Shown here in pieces: positions 1-9,036 of a stretch of DNA of 64,000 bases. The position numbers and the translations under genes were made by a program. The notes beneath the pieces were generated by a model. It did not search any database. It had not been told where the DNA came from and saw nothing but the letters and a program-made list of their open reading frames with translations. Location: assembly GCA_013306675.1 (NCBI GenBank), contig JABLUY010000066.1, forward strand, positions 1 to 64,000. The letters are read 5' to 3'. How positions within the stretch are numbered: the first letter of the stretch is position 1; each line of letters starts with the position of its first letter. This stretch comes from Thraustochytrium sp. TN22. Taxonomy: Eukaryota; Sar; Bigyra; Thraustochytrida; Thraustochytriidae.

Positions 1-54
1 GCGCCGCAGCGACGTCGACGGGCGCGCGGAGCACGGCGATGTCGTCGGCCGGGT

Positions 55-90
55 TGTTGATGCCTGTTGATGCCTGTTGATGCCTGATGA
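55..90. repeat. 10-bp tandem repeat (tgttgatgcc), about 3.5 copies
   Basis: The unit tgttgatgcc is repeated without interruption and ends in a variant tgatga. It lies about 170 bp upstream of the first gene's start codon. I see no function for it. Confidence 0.85.
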
Positions 91-215
91 TGAGAGAACG
101 ATCGGAGACAGGTGCCAAACGTCCTGCCTGTGCAGTGTGGGCCTGGCTCAACGTCTCTTCAAGTTGCGCGCCGCCCATGGACGGGGCTCTCACGCCGTGC
201 GCAGTTGCAAGCCCA

Positions 216-238
216 CGCGCGCGCGCGCGCGCGCGCGC
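216..238. repeat. Alternating CG dinucleotide run
   Basis: About 23 bp of strict C/G alternation lies 24 bp upstream of the chosen ATG at 262, probably in the 5' leader. Such runs favour left-handed Z-DNA in vitro; a role here is only possible. Confidence 0.8.
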
Positions 239-261
239 CGCCGCCGCAGCCGCCGGGCGAC

Positions 262-3200
262 ATGGCGCAGCGCGAGGCGGACCTCGCGCGCGGCGCGGCG
301 CGGCGGCTGGCGGCCTCCTCGGGCTCGGCTGGGCTCGCAACGCGGCGCGAGGCGGTGTCCTTGCTGTACGAGCTGGCGGAGCGCGAGTCCGTGGACCTCG
401 CGGAAGCGCTGGGCCCGGGGCGCGTGGACCTGCTGGCACCGCTGCTGGACCATGCCAGGGACGCGACGGCACCAAGCCGCCTGCGCATCGAGGCGTGCCG
501 CGTGCTCGCGTGCGTGCTTGGAGGCGGGCAGGCCCGCGTCGCGATGCTGCTCAAGGACGTGCAGCACCAGGAGGAGGCAGATGTTGACGCAGACGTGCGG
601 GAGCGCGAGTCGTCCTCGCTGCCACCGCCGCTCCTCTCCCCTTCGGCTGCTGGCGCTCGCAAAAGCACAAAGAAGGAGACGCGCAAGCGGCGGCCGCTGC
701 TGCGTCCACGCCAGCCGCTGCCGGCCCGCAGCACGCGCGCGCGCGCCGAGCGCAAAGGCCTGGTGGGTGTTCTGCTGGGGCGGGACGCCTCGCATGCCAA
801 GACCGCGCAGGACGAGCGCAAACACATGGGCTACGAGATCCCCATGCTGTGGTATCCGCGTTCGAGCGAGGCGCTGCGCGAGCGACGACGCGCCGAGGAC
901 TACGCGGTCCAGGAGGAGGAGCAGGAGGAGGGGGGAAAAGAGGTGGAGCGCAGCAACACGCCGCATCTGCCACCGCTGTCACCGCGTCGTAAGCCAAAGG
1001 ACCTGGCCTTGGCAAGCGAGAGCGAGCTGCAGCGCGTGCTGCGCCAGGAACACGCATTGTGGAATCTGATCGACGAGGGCATCCGCGCGCGGAGGCTCGA
1101 GCTGCCGTCCAGCTTCCTCCTCGAGCAGGGGCTCGAGGTCGCGTACACGCGCCAGGTGGCGCGCAACGTGCTGGACCGCCTCTTCCGCTACGCCGGTCGA
1201 GAGCCGCTGCGCGCGCCCTTTCGCAAATGGCACGCGCACACGCTCGAGCTGCGCTTTCAAGAGTTCACGCGCTACGCCAGCGTCGAGCGCTTGCGCCAGA
1301 TCGTGCGCCGCATGCTCACGCTGCGCGTCGTGCGCGGGTGGGACGCCTGGCAAGCCTACGTGCAGGCCTGTCGCCTGCGCGAGCGCGAGGCGGCCGTGCT
1401 CATCTTTCAGAAGCGCTGGCGCGGAAATCAGGGCCGTCGCGCCTTTGCGGTGCACCGCCGCCGTTGGATGGCGGCGCGGCGCCTGCAAACCTGGCATCGC
1501 ATGTTGTGCCAGGTTGCAATTTACCGCCACATTCTCGCCCAGGTCCTGGTGGTCCAGCGCAATGGGCGCGCTTGGGCCGTGCAGCGCATGGTGCGTCTCT
1601 GGCACCGCGCAGCGGTTCCTATTCAGAGCCTGCTGCGCATGAGGCCCCGCTACGTGTATTATCGCCGGCTCTTGGCGGCGACGCTGCTCATCCAGACCAA
1701 CTACCGTGGCGCGCTGGCGCGCGTTCGCTTCAAAGGAGTCTTTGACGAGTTCGCGATCGCGTTCCAGGTGCGTTGGAACGCGGCCGTCACCGTGCAGCGC
1801 GCCTGGCACCGGTACACGGCGGTCTGCAGCGTGCGCGCAATTCAGGCGCACGAGCGGCGCCTCAACAACGCGGCACTCGTCATTCAGACCAACTGGTACG
1901 TCTTCAAGGAGCAGTTTGCGGCCTTCATCATGATGCGCGCCTACCTCATTCAGGACCTCGTGGACAAGCTGGAGGCACGTCTTGAAAAGCGCGCGCGACG
2001 CGCGGCCGCCGCGGTCAAGCCGCAGACCCTCGTACGCGGCTTCTTCGCCCGCTGTCTACGTGTGCGCCTGTACATTGAGCGTCGTGCCGCGGTTCGCGTG
2101 CAGGCATGCGCTCGCAGCTTTGTAGCGCGCCAAAAGGCGAAGCGCTTCGCACGCATCATTGCTGGCGTGGTCCGCATCCAGCGCTGCGTGCGCGCCTACT
2201 TCGCGCCGCGCTACGCCCTGGTAGCCAGGATACAGCGACACGTTCGCGTCAAACTGCTGCTGCGCTGCGGCCCCGGGGCCGTCGACGCCGTCCCTGCGCG
2301 CTCGCAGCGCGAGCAAAACACAGCGGCCCGTGTGCTGCAGGCCAAGGTCGCTCGGCCCCTCGTCGCGCGCCGCGCTCTGCGCGAACGGCAGGCAAGGCGC
2401 CTCTTGCAGCGCATTGCACGTGGCTACCTGGGACGCTGCCGGGCGCGCGCCCTGGCGGCCCTGGTGCGCCGCAACGTTGTGCACGCCTTTGTGCTGGATC
2501 TGCTCACCTCGGGACATGCGAGCGTGTCAGCGCGCGTGTTCTTTGTGCGCATGGCCTCGGCGCGGCGCATCCAGCGCTGGTACAAGGAGACCAAGGCGCG
2601 CATCCACGCAGAGGTGCTGCGCAAGTGGCACGCCCGGCGGTCGCGTGCCTCGCGACGCATTCAAGCCGTGGTTCGCGGCGTTTACACGCGGCGCCGGCTC
2701 GCGAAGGCGCGCGAGCTGGACCGCCGCGTGCGCACGAATCGCTACAAGTCGCTCACCGACCCGTGCGAGATCGCGCAGACCGCCATCATGCACGCGCGCG
2801 CCTTTTACGACACGGCCGATCCGCTTGCCGGCATGCACCCTGCGGTCTTGCTGCACCGCCTCGGTCTGGCGCCGCTCTGGGAGCCGCTCAACAAGGGCGC
2901 GCTCCACGTCGCGGACCTGTCCAAGCTGCTCTCCGTGCCGGAGCGCGCGCTGCGCGACACGCTGGCGCCGCACTGCGAGTCGGGCGAGGCTGACCTGAAC
3001 GACCTCGTCGCGCTGCTGGCGGCCGCGCGCGCGCCCGTGGCGGACCGCGCCTCGCTCGAGATCATGCGCCGCTTCGCACTCGTGCGCGACTCCGAGCTGG
3101 CGCGCCGCCTGTACGCGCGGGCCTTTCCAAATCAAGACACGCGCGCGGACAACTTCGCGCGCAAGCTACCGGTGAACGCCGTCTCGCGCGTGCAGCTTGA

Positions 3201-6200
3201 GCGCTACTTTGCCGCGTACGAGGGCCGCCCCAAGGAGGCCAAGGACAACGTCGAGGACGGCCTGCTGCGCGTTCCGGACGAGGACGTGGTGCGCAAGTGG
3301 GAGCGCCGTCGCTTCAAGCAGTGCGCGGCCATTTACGAGATGGCCCTCGAGTCCATCTCGCAGCGCCAGCTTACGGATGAGCTGCGCGCCGTGGTGGCGG
3401 ACGCGCTTCGCCGCGCGCAGCGTCCGGACTGCAAGGACGCGCGTCGTGGCTGCGACGAACTGCGCGTTGCGCTGGACCTCGTGGCCAAGCTCGTGGTCGC
3501 GGCCACGGCGCTTCAGCGCGCGATCCGCGGGAAGCTCGCGCGCGCCATGGTGCGCGCCTGCCTGGCCAAAAAGCACTACCGCGAGCAGCTGCTCGAAGGA
3601 GGGATTCTGCGCGAGAACTGGTTGCGGCAGCGCGAGCAGGAGGCCAAAGAGTACGCCGAGTACCTCGAAGCCTGGGCGCGCTGGGAGGTGGAGCAGGTCT
3701 TGGCAGAGATCACGCGCCACGGCTGGCTCGAGATCTGGGACGAGTTCTCGCAGGCCTTCTACTACATGCAACATGGCGATGCAGCCAACGCCGTCTGGGA
3801 GCGTCCCGTCTACACCTTTAAGGAGGACCGCGCCGCGCGCCGTCTGCAGCAGTTCGCGCGTCTGCACAACGCCATGCGCGCGCGCCGCGCCCTGCAGCTC
3901 GCGCTCAAGCTCCGCGAGGAGGAGGAGCGCGAGCAGCGCATCTGGGAGGCGCTGGCGCACGAGCGTGTCAACCTCATCACCTTTCGCTTCAGCCTCGTCG
4001 AGGTCATCGAGCCCGCCGACGCGGATGGCATTCCGCTTTTTGCGCCCTGGCGATTCCGCCGCGGCCAGGTCGTCCCGACCTGGTCCGAGGCGGCCCAGGC
4101 TGCCACGGCAAAGGTGGAGGCCGCCAAGACTGCCGCAACCCGCGCCCAGGCCGAGCTCGCTGCCGTGCACGGCCGCCTGCAGGCGCTCCAGGACCGCACC
4201 GAGCGCGGCCGCCGTCCGGGCGACCGCTGGTACCCCGTCGTCAGGACCGGCAAGTGGGTCCCAATTCCGGAGGTCCGCCCGCTCGCGCAACTTCACGCGT
4301 GGCTGGCCAAGCGGTACATGCCCGTGTGGAACGAGCAAGACGCAGGCGAAGACCAGCCCGAGCCCGCCGTCCTGGTTGCGCCTGGCGAGATGCTCTTTTG
4401 CAACGCCGCCGGCGAGGAGCGCGCCGCCCTCCACGATCTGGAGGGGGCGGCCATGGCCGAGGAAGACCAGCCTGCCCTGGCCATGCTGGAGGTGAACGCG
4501 GCCATGCACGCGGAGGACCTGGCGTCGCGGCAGCGCGAGCAGCAAGAGTTCGCCTGCGCTCGCCTCTCGCACATTATCAGCTTCGCCGACCCCGAAGCCA
4601 GCGCGCTGTCCTCGTACGACCGCAAGGTGCGCACGCGGTCCGAAGCGCGGGCCGCGGACCGCGTCACGGCGCTGGTGCGCGGGTTCCTGGTGCGTCGAGT
4701 GCGGCGCCACGACCGCATCCGCGACGAGCTGCGCGTGGCGGAGGCCAAGGTGGACGCGGCGCGCGCCGCGGTGGAGGCCGCCGACACGGAGCGCGCGCGC
4801 CTCCATGTGCCGTTGCGCGTCAACACCGCGTACACCTTCGTGGACATGCCGCTCGGCTGGGTTGCCAAGCGCGACGGCTACGGCCGCACGTACTACGTGC
4901 ACGAGACGACCTTTGAGACCGTCTGGGAGCGCCCCGCCTATGTGTGGGCCGAGGAGGCCTCGGCGCGCACCATTCAGCGCGTGTACCGCGGCTGGCGCGG
5001 TCGTGTCGCCTTCATTGAGGCGCTGCGCACCGAGGGCGTCATGCCGGTCGCCGACGCAGCCATCGCCAGGGCCGCGAGCATGGCGAACTTTGGCTTTACC
5101 GCCGACCCCACCGCGCATCCGGACCTAGAGGAGGGCGTCTCGGTGGAGATGTGGTTCGCGCGCCGCGGCCTGCACCACGTTGTGCGCCAGCTCATCGTGG
5201 ACAACCGTACCGCCGAGAAGCGCACGCGCCTGCGCCTGCGCGCGCTCCTGGCCGCACAGAAGCTGCCGTGGACCCGAGAGAGCCTGCAGGCGCTCGGCGT
5301 GCGCCAGGAGGACCATGTGGACGAGGTCTTGGCCGCGCAGCGAGATCCGGACGCGGCGAACGCCGGAGCGCTGGCCATGCTCCGCGAGGCGGACGGCATC
5401 GAGGCGCTCTTTTTGGAGTACTTTCCAAATCAGGGCGCGCGCGCGCTCAAGTTCGCTTCGCAGGCCGCGCTCGTCTCGCAAATGCCCGTGACCCGCCGCC
5501 AGTACGAGGTGCATCTGGCCAAGTACAAGGGCAAGCCGTCGCTGGCGACCGTGCAGCTGCAGGATGAGGTCTTTGACCTGCCGACCACGAGCTCGCCGGC
5601 AGACCAAGAGGCCGCCTTTTACGTCATGCTGGGCGCCGTGCGGCGCATCATGATCATCGCGGCGAACATGAAGCTGCACAAGCTGAGCGCGGAGCTGCGC
5701 GAGCTCTCGGACCGCGCCGCGCGGCTCCTCGCCGCGCCCGAGGAGCTCGCGCCAGGGCCCTGGTTGTGCGTGCGCTCCTGGCCGCGCGAGGCCATGGCGG
5801 CCGTCGCAATCCGTCAGGCGCTCGCGCGCGCCCGCGATTGGGAAACCATGGCCTCACGCGTCCAGCGCGTCTACCGCGACTACGTCAACCTCATGCAGTG
5901 GCGCCACGTTGCAGCCTGGTACCGGGAGCGCGCCACGCTGCTGCAGTGCGCGTGGCGCCAGTACGCGGCCCGCAAGCTGCTCAGGCTGCGCCACGCGCAG
6001 TTCCACTCACCGTGGGAGGAGCTCTACGACGGCGGCGAGGACACCATGTACTACTTTGACAATCGCACAGACAAGTCGCAGTGGCACCCACCGCGCGAGC
6101 CGTATCGCCCGCACGGTTGGTGGCCGCCGCACCCGGACGACCTGCCCGTGCCAGAAGGCAAGTGCTTCATCTGCAAGCAGGAGGACGCTGTGCGCGTGTG

Positions 6201-6669
6201 CAACGAGTGCATCACCAAGAACGGTGTCAACCGCGCCTTTTGCTTTGACTGCTTCGCCGCCGTGCACGGCGCTGGCGGTGCCGAGATGGCGCGCCATACC
6301 TTTCGCGCTCCAGACCCGGCGGTCGCCTCCGCCACCGCGACTGCCGACGGCGTGCCTGGCCTGGTCTGTAGCCAGTGCCAGGGTCCGGCAGGTCGCCGCT
6401 GCACGGACTGCGCCGACTTTTACTGTCTGTCCTGCTACCGCCGACTGCACTCGCGCGGCCGGCGTCGCGACCACGCCTGGGTCGGCTACCACCCAGGTTG
6501 CCCTGTCTGCGTCGAGTGCGAACGCCAGGTCGCCGAGGTCTACTGCGAGATCTGCCGCGACAGCCTGTGCCGCGCCTGCTCCACGCGCGTCCATCGCAAG
6601 GGCCAGCGCAAGCGGCACACGCGCGTTGACCTCCCTTCCTACGAAGCCAAATCAGGTCAGGGTCTCTGA
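262..6669 (+). CDS. Giant IQ-motif / WW / B-box-type zinc-finger protein
   Basis: A 2135-residue intronless protein of unknown function. Residues about 375-820 are dense in IQ-like motifs (for example AVLIFQKRWRGNQGRRAF, AATLLIQTNYRGALARVRF), expected to bind calmodulin or light chains along a long helix. Three WW-like domains follow near residues 1150-1185, 1530-1563 and 1916-1950; the last reads YYFDNRTDKSQWHPP. The C-terminus, about 1968-2127, has three Cys/His-rich B-box-like fingers beginning CFICKQ, CSQCQG and CPVCVEC. A module with FPNQ followed by a Y-x-G-x-P motif occurs twice, near 955-1000 and 1715-1765. The N-terminal 120 residues look like an armadillo-type helical repeat. I chose ATG 262 (context gcgacATGG); the frame stays open upstream but with no ATG. 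A scaffold of the cytoskeleton or flagellum is a reasonable inference from similar IQ/WW proteins, not shown here. Confidence 0.88.
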   Translation: MAQREADLARGAARRLAASSGSAGLATRREAVSLLYELAERESVDLAEALGPGRVDLLAPLLDHARDATAPSRLRIEACRVLACVLGGGQARVAMLLKDVQHQEEADVDADVRERESSSLPPPLLSPSAAGARKSTKKETRKRRPLLRPRQPLPARSTRARAERKGLVGVLLGRDASHAKTAQDERKHMGYEIPMLWYPRSSEALRERRRAEDYAVQEEEQEEGGKEVERSNTPHLPPLSPRRKPKDLALASESELQRVLRQEHALWNLIDEGIRARRLELPSSFLLEQGLEVAYTRQVARNVLDRLFRYAGREPLRAPFRKWHAHTLELRFQEFTRYASVERLRQIVRRMLTLRVVRGWDAWQAYVQACRLREREAAVLIFQKRWRGNQGRRAFAVHRRRWMAARRLQTWHRMLCQVAIYRHILAQVLVVQRNGRAWAVQRMVRLWHRAAVPIQSLLRMRPRYVYYRRLLAATLLIQTNYRGALARVRFKGVFDEFAIAFQVRWNAAVTVQRAWHRYTAVCSVRAIQAHERRLNNAALVIQTNWYVFKEQFAAFIMMRAYLIQDLVDKLEARLEKRARRAAAAVKPQTLVRGFFARCLRVRLYIERRAAVRVQACARSFVARQKAKRFARIIAGVVRIQRCVRAYFAPRYALVARIQRHVRVKLLLRCGPGAVDAVPARSQREQNTAARVLQAKVARPLVARRALRERQARRLLQRIARGYLGRCRARALAALVRRNVVHAFVLDLLTSGHASVSARVFFVRMASARRIQRWYKETKARIHAEVLRKWHARRSRASRRIQAVVRGVYTRRRLAKARELDRRVRTNRYKSLTDPCEIAQTAIMHARAFYDTADPLAGMHPAVLLHRLGLAPLWEPLNKGALHVADLSKLLSVPERALRDTLAPHCESGEADLNDLVALLAAARAPVADRASLEIMRRFALVRDSELARRLYARAFPNQDTRADNFARKLPVNAVSRVQLERYFAAYEGRPKEAKDNVEDGLLRVPDEDVVRKWERRRFKQCAAIYEMALESISQRQLTDELRAVVADALRRAQRPDCKDARRGCDELRVALDLVAKLVVAATALQRAIRGKLARAMVRACLAKKHYREQLLEGGILRENWLRQREQEAKEYAEYLEAWARWEVEQVLAEITRHGWLEIWDEFSQAFYYMQHGDAANAVWERPVYTFKEDRAARRLQQFARLHNAMRARRALQLALKLREEEEREQRIWEALAHERVNLITFRFSLVEVIEPADADGIPLFAPWRFRRGQVVPTWSEAAQAATAKVEAAKTAATRAQAELAAVHGRLQALQDRTERGRRPGDRWYPVVRTGKWVPIPEVRPLAQLHAWLAKRYMPVWNEQDAGEDQPEPAVLVAPGEMLFCNAAGEERAALHDLEGAAMAEEDQPALAMLEVNAAMHAEDLASRQREQQEFACARLSHIISFADPEASALSSYDRKVRTRSEARAADRVTALVRGFLVRRVRRHDRIRDELRVAEAKVDAARAAVEAADTERARLHVPLRVNTAYTFVDMPLGWVAKRDGYGRTYYVHETTFETVWERPAYVWAEEASARTIQRVYRGWRGRVAFIEALRTEGVMPVADAAIARAASMANFGFTADPTAHPDLEEGVSVEMWFARRGLHHVVRQLIVDNRTAEKRTRLRLRALLAAQKLPWTRESLQALGVRQEDHVDEVLAAQRDPDAANAGALAMLREADGIEALFLEYFPNQGARALKFASQAALVSQMPVTRRQYEVHLAKYKGKPSLATVQLQDEVFDLPTTSSPADQEAAFYVMLGAVRRIMIIAANMKLHKLSAELRELSDRAARLLAAPEELAPGPWLCVRSWPREAMAAVAIRQALARARDWETMASRVQRVYRDYVNLMQWRHVAAWYRERATLLQCAWRQYAARKLLRLRHAQFHSPWEELYDGGEDTMYYFDNRTDKSQWHPPREPYRPHGWWPPHPDDLPVPEGKCFICKQEDAVRVCNECITKNGVNRAFCFDCFAAVHGAGGAEMARHTFRAPDPAVASATATADGVPGLVCSQCQGPAGRRCTDCADFYCLSCYRRLHSRGRRRDHAWVGYHPGCPVCVECERQVAEVYCEICRDSLCRACSTRVHRKGQRKRHTRVDLPSYEAKSGQGL

Positions 6670-6690
6670 TTGATGAAGAAGGCGTATTTG

Positions 6691-6723
6691 AAGAAGAAGA
6701 AGAAGAAGAAGAAGAAGAAAAAG
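6691..6723. repeat. (AAG)n repeat between two convergent stop codons
   Basis: About eleven AAG units fill most of the 57 bp separating the stop at 6669 (+) from the stop at 6727 (-). It lies in the 3' end of both transcripts, as GAA repeats in one and TTC repeats in the other. Confidence 0.85.
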
Positions 6724-6726
6724 ACC

Positions 6727-8910
6727 CTACGCTTCATCATGAATGTGCAGTCGACGTGTGGCCCCGAGGCCTGACGCCGCGGCCAAGTGGTACGCAGCGA
6801 GAGACACCATCTCCTCGCGGCGAGCGTCACGAACCGCCTTGGGAAGTGCGAGGACAAGATCTTGCGTCCCCGCCGGCACCGGCGCAGGTGAGGACTGGAG
6901 CGCGCGAAAGGGCACCACCGGGCCGGCCCAGGACGTCAACAAAGCCCCGCGCCGATCAAAGGCCACCAGAGCGGCCTTGGTGTCGGGCTGCAGCAAGCCA
7001 AGACAGGCGCCGGGCCCACGGCAGAGTTCCAACGAGCCGCCCCAGCGGCGTCGCACGCGGTCCTCCACCGGCTCACCGGGCACGTCCGGCAGCAGCGTGC
7101 GAATGACCTCGGGAGTCTGACCCAGGAGCGCCGTGACCTCTGCAAGCACCTCGGCCTGCGAACAGCATACCACACAGCGTGCCGACGGTGGCAAGACGCG
7201 CTGCAATGCCTGCTTGACGCGCTCGCGCTCGCTCGCACGCCGAATGCCCAGCGTGAGCTGCGCGTCATCCACCACGGCGATGCGTGCATGCTGCCGCAGC
7301 GCCTCGCAGAGCGCCTGGGCCGGCGCCGACTCCATGGACGCCAAGATATGCACCTGCGGCATGGAAAGCAGCGCGACGCCGTTCCAAACGCCGTCGCGCG
7401 GCTCCAGCGCGCTCGCGAGGTGCCACGCGTCGCTCCGCAAGAGGTCTTCCGCCGCCGTGTCGCGGTCGCTACCCAGCGAAAAGATGCGCAAGTCTGCCCG
7501 CGCCGCGCGCAGCCAGCCACGCACGTAGTCCGCGTGCGCAGTGGTATGGGTGACGTAGAGCGCCAGCCCCGGTGCGAGCTGCGGCGGCGGCGCCGCAGCG
7601 GAGGCGGGCAGCGAGGAGAAGACGCGAACCCAAACGTGCATGGAGAGCTTGACGTCCTCGTTCCACGCGAGGCGGAAGCGGCTGATCCAGGGCCCGAGCG
7701 CGCTCGAGCTCACGTGATCCGCCTCCATCGTAAGTTTGTAGTTGGCGCGCCGCTCCTCGTGGCGGCCCGCGGCGAGCCCAGCCAGCCAGGCGTCCTTGCC
7801 GTGGCAGGTCCGGAGCGGGTCGACGATGAGGAGGCGCGCGTCTGGACGCAACGCACCCAGGACGACGCTCATGCAGCGGCCGGCCTTGTCTCGGTCGTGG
7901 TCTACGAGCTCCGTCAGCCCGTAGACGAGCGTGACCAGGTCTGCGCCCGCGACGAGCTCGCGGACGCGAGGCAAAGCCGCCTCGTCCAAGAGGTCCAGCG
8001 CGTAAAAGCTGCCGGTGATGCCGCCCGTAGCGTCTGGTCGGGGTCGCTTGCGGCCCTTTTCGCTGTCCTCGCGAATCAGGTGCTTCACGGTCTCGTGCCA
8101 GGCGGGGACGAGGTCCACCACGTCGATGTGCGGCGGCGCTGGCGGCCAGGCAGTCGCCTTTTCGTGCGGCGGCGCTGGCGGCCAGGCAGTCGCCTTTTCG
8201 TGCGGCGGCGCTGGCGGCCAGGCAGTCGCCTTTTCGTGCGGCGGCGCTGGCGGCCAGGCAGTCGCCTTTTCGTGCGGCGGCGGGCCGGCCTTTTCATCTT
8301 CATCGTGCAGGAGCGAGAGCGCGACGGCCTCGGCACCGGAGCCGCCACACAGCGCCACCACGCGGCGGCGCGGCAGCGCGAGCCGCCGCAGGAGACGCGC
8401 CAGGCAGACGCCGTGCAGGAGCGCCGTGCACATGGGGTAGCACAGGAGCGCGTCGCGCGGGTACGGCACACGCTGGCCGGGCGCCAGCGCGAGCCACGCC
8501 TTCTTGGTCGCCTGCCAGGTGCGCGCGGCGCCAGCCTCCTCGTCGTGACCCGCTTGCTGCGCCTCGAGTGCCTGCGCGAGTCGCGCTGCGGCCCACGTCA
8601 CCTCGTCCTGCGTCGCGGTCTCAGCCTCCAGATTGGCTTTCGCGAGAGCTGCCGCATCCTCTCCCGCGACGGCTGCATCGAGCCAGGACTTGTGCTCTAG
8701 CGCGTGTTCCGCGTCCTCCTCCTCCTCCTCCTCCTCCTCCTCGCCGCCCCCGCTGTCGCCGTCGCCAAGGACCGCCTCGGCGACTGCGATGCAGCAGGCG
8801 ACGGTCTTGCCCGTGCCGGCAGGGTCCGCGAGCACGGCTGGCCGCTGCTGCTGCTGGCGCGCGGCGCGCACCGCCGCGAGCGCGTCGACGCGCCAGCGCG
8901 GCGCGCTCAT
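6727..8910 (-). CDS. Helicase-like ATPase lobe with inserted SAM methyltransferase-like domain
   Basis: A 727-residue intronless protein I cannot assign to a named family. Near the N-terminus is a Walker A motif (ADPAGTGKT) in a helicase-like context. An acidic Glu run follows. Then comes a class I methyltransferase-like core: VVALCGGSGAEAVAL (glycine loop), a following HIDVVDL strand with the acidic end, ADLVTLVYGLTEL, and ARLLIVDPL. After it, helicase-like sequence resumes with ALYVTHTTAHADYV (motif Ia-like), IAVVDDAQ (motif II-like) and CVVCCSQAE (motif III-like). No second RecA lobe is visible. A 12-residue unit is repeated four times inside the methyltransferase region. The start is ATG 8910; the frame is open upstream only to a GTG. 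It diverges from the FBH1-type helicase with 126 bp between starts. Domain calls are from motifs only. Confidence 0.72.
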   Translation of the reverse strand: MSAPRWRVDALAAVRAARQQQQRPAVLADPAGTGKTVACCIAVAEAVLGDGDSGGGEEEEEEEEEDAEHALEHKSWLDAAVAGEDAAALAKANLEAETATQDEVTWAAARLAQALEAQQAGHDEEAGAARTWQATKKAWLALAPGQRVPYPRDALLCYPMCTALLHGVCLARLLRRLALPRRRVVALCGGSGAEAVALSLLHDEDEKAGPPPHEKATAWPPAPPHEKATAWPPAPPHEKATAWPPAPPHEKATAWPPAPPHIDVVDLVPAWHETVKHLIREDSEKGRKRPRPDATGGITGSFYALDLLDEAALPRVRELVAGADLVTLVYGLTELVDHDRDKAGRCMSVVLGALRPDARLLIVDPLRTCHGKDAWLAGLAAGRHEERRANYKLTMEADHVSSSALGPWISRFRLAWNEDVKLSMHVWVRVFSSLPASAAAPPPQLAPGLALYVTHTTAHADYVRGWLRAARADLRIFSLGSDRDTAAEDLLRSDAWHLASALEPRDGVWNGVALLSMPQVHILASMESAPAQALCEALRQHARIAVVDDAQLTLGIRRASERERVKQALQRVLPPSARCVVCCSQAEVLAEVTALLGQTPEVIRTLLPDVPGEPVEDRVRRRWGGSLELCRGPGACLGLLQPDTKAALVAFDRRGALLTSWAGPVVPFRALQSSPAPVPAGTQDLVLALPKAVRDARREEMVSLAAYHLAAASGLGATRRLHIHDEA
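8129..8272 (-). repeat. 36-bp coding minisatellite, four near-perfect copies
   Basis: The unit runs from 8129 in 36-bp steps and encodes PPHEKATAWPPA four times. It sits between the first and second strands of the methyltransferase-like core of the surrounding gene. A partial fifth unit follows at 8273. Confidence 0.95.
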
Positions 8911-9036
8911 CGGCTGCGCGCAACTTGAAGCGGGCGGGCGGGCGGTCGTTAACTGCACTGCTGCTGTGCGACCCGCCGAGACTCCGACTCGGCCGCCGTC
9001 TGCAGACCGTCAACATCCTCCGCCGCTGGGCCAACC
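8911..9036. promoter_or_regulatory. 126-bp shared divergent promoter interval
   Basis: The two start codons at 8910 (-) and 9037 (+) face away from each other with only 126 bp between them. Both promoters and both 5' leaders must fit here or overlap the opposite gene. I see no clear TATA box. Confidence 0.55.

Noticed and set aside
3166-5118. 650-codon open frame antisense to the IQ/WW gene
   Set aside because: Composition is typical of shadow frames (Val/His/Gly/Leu/Arg) and no motif is visible; the sense strand shows clear WW domains.
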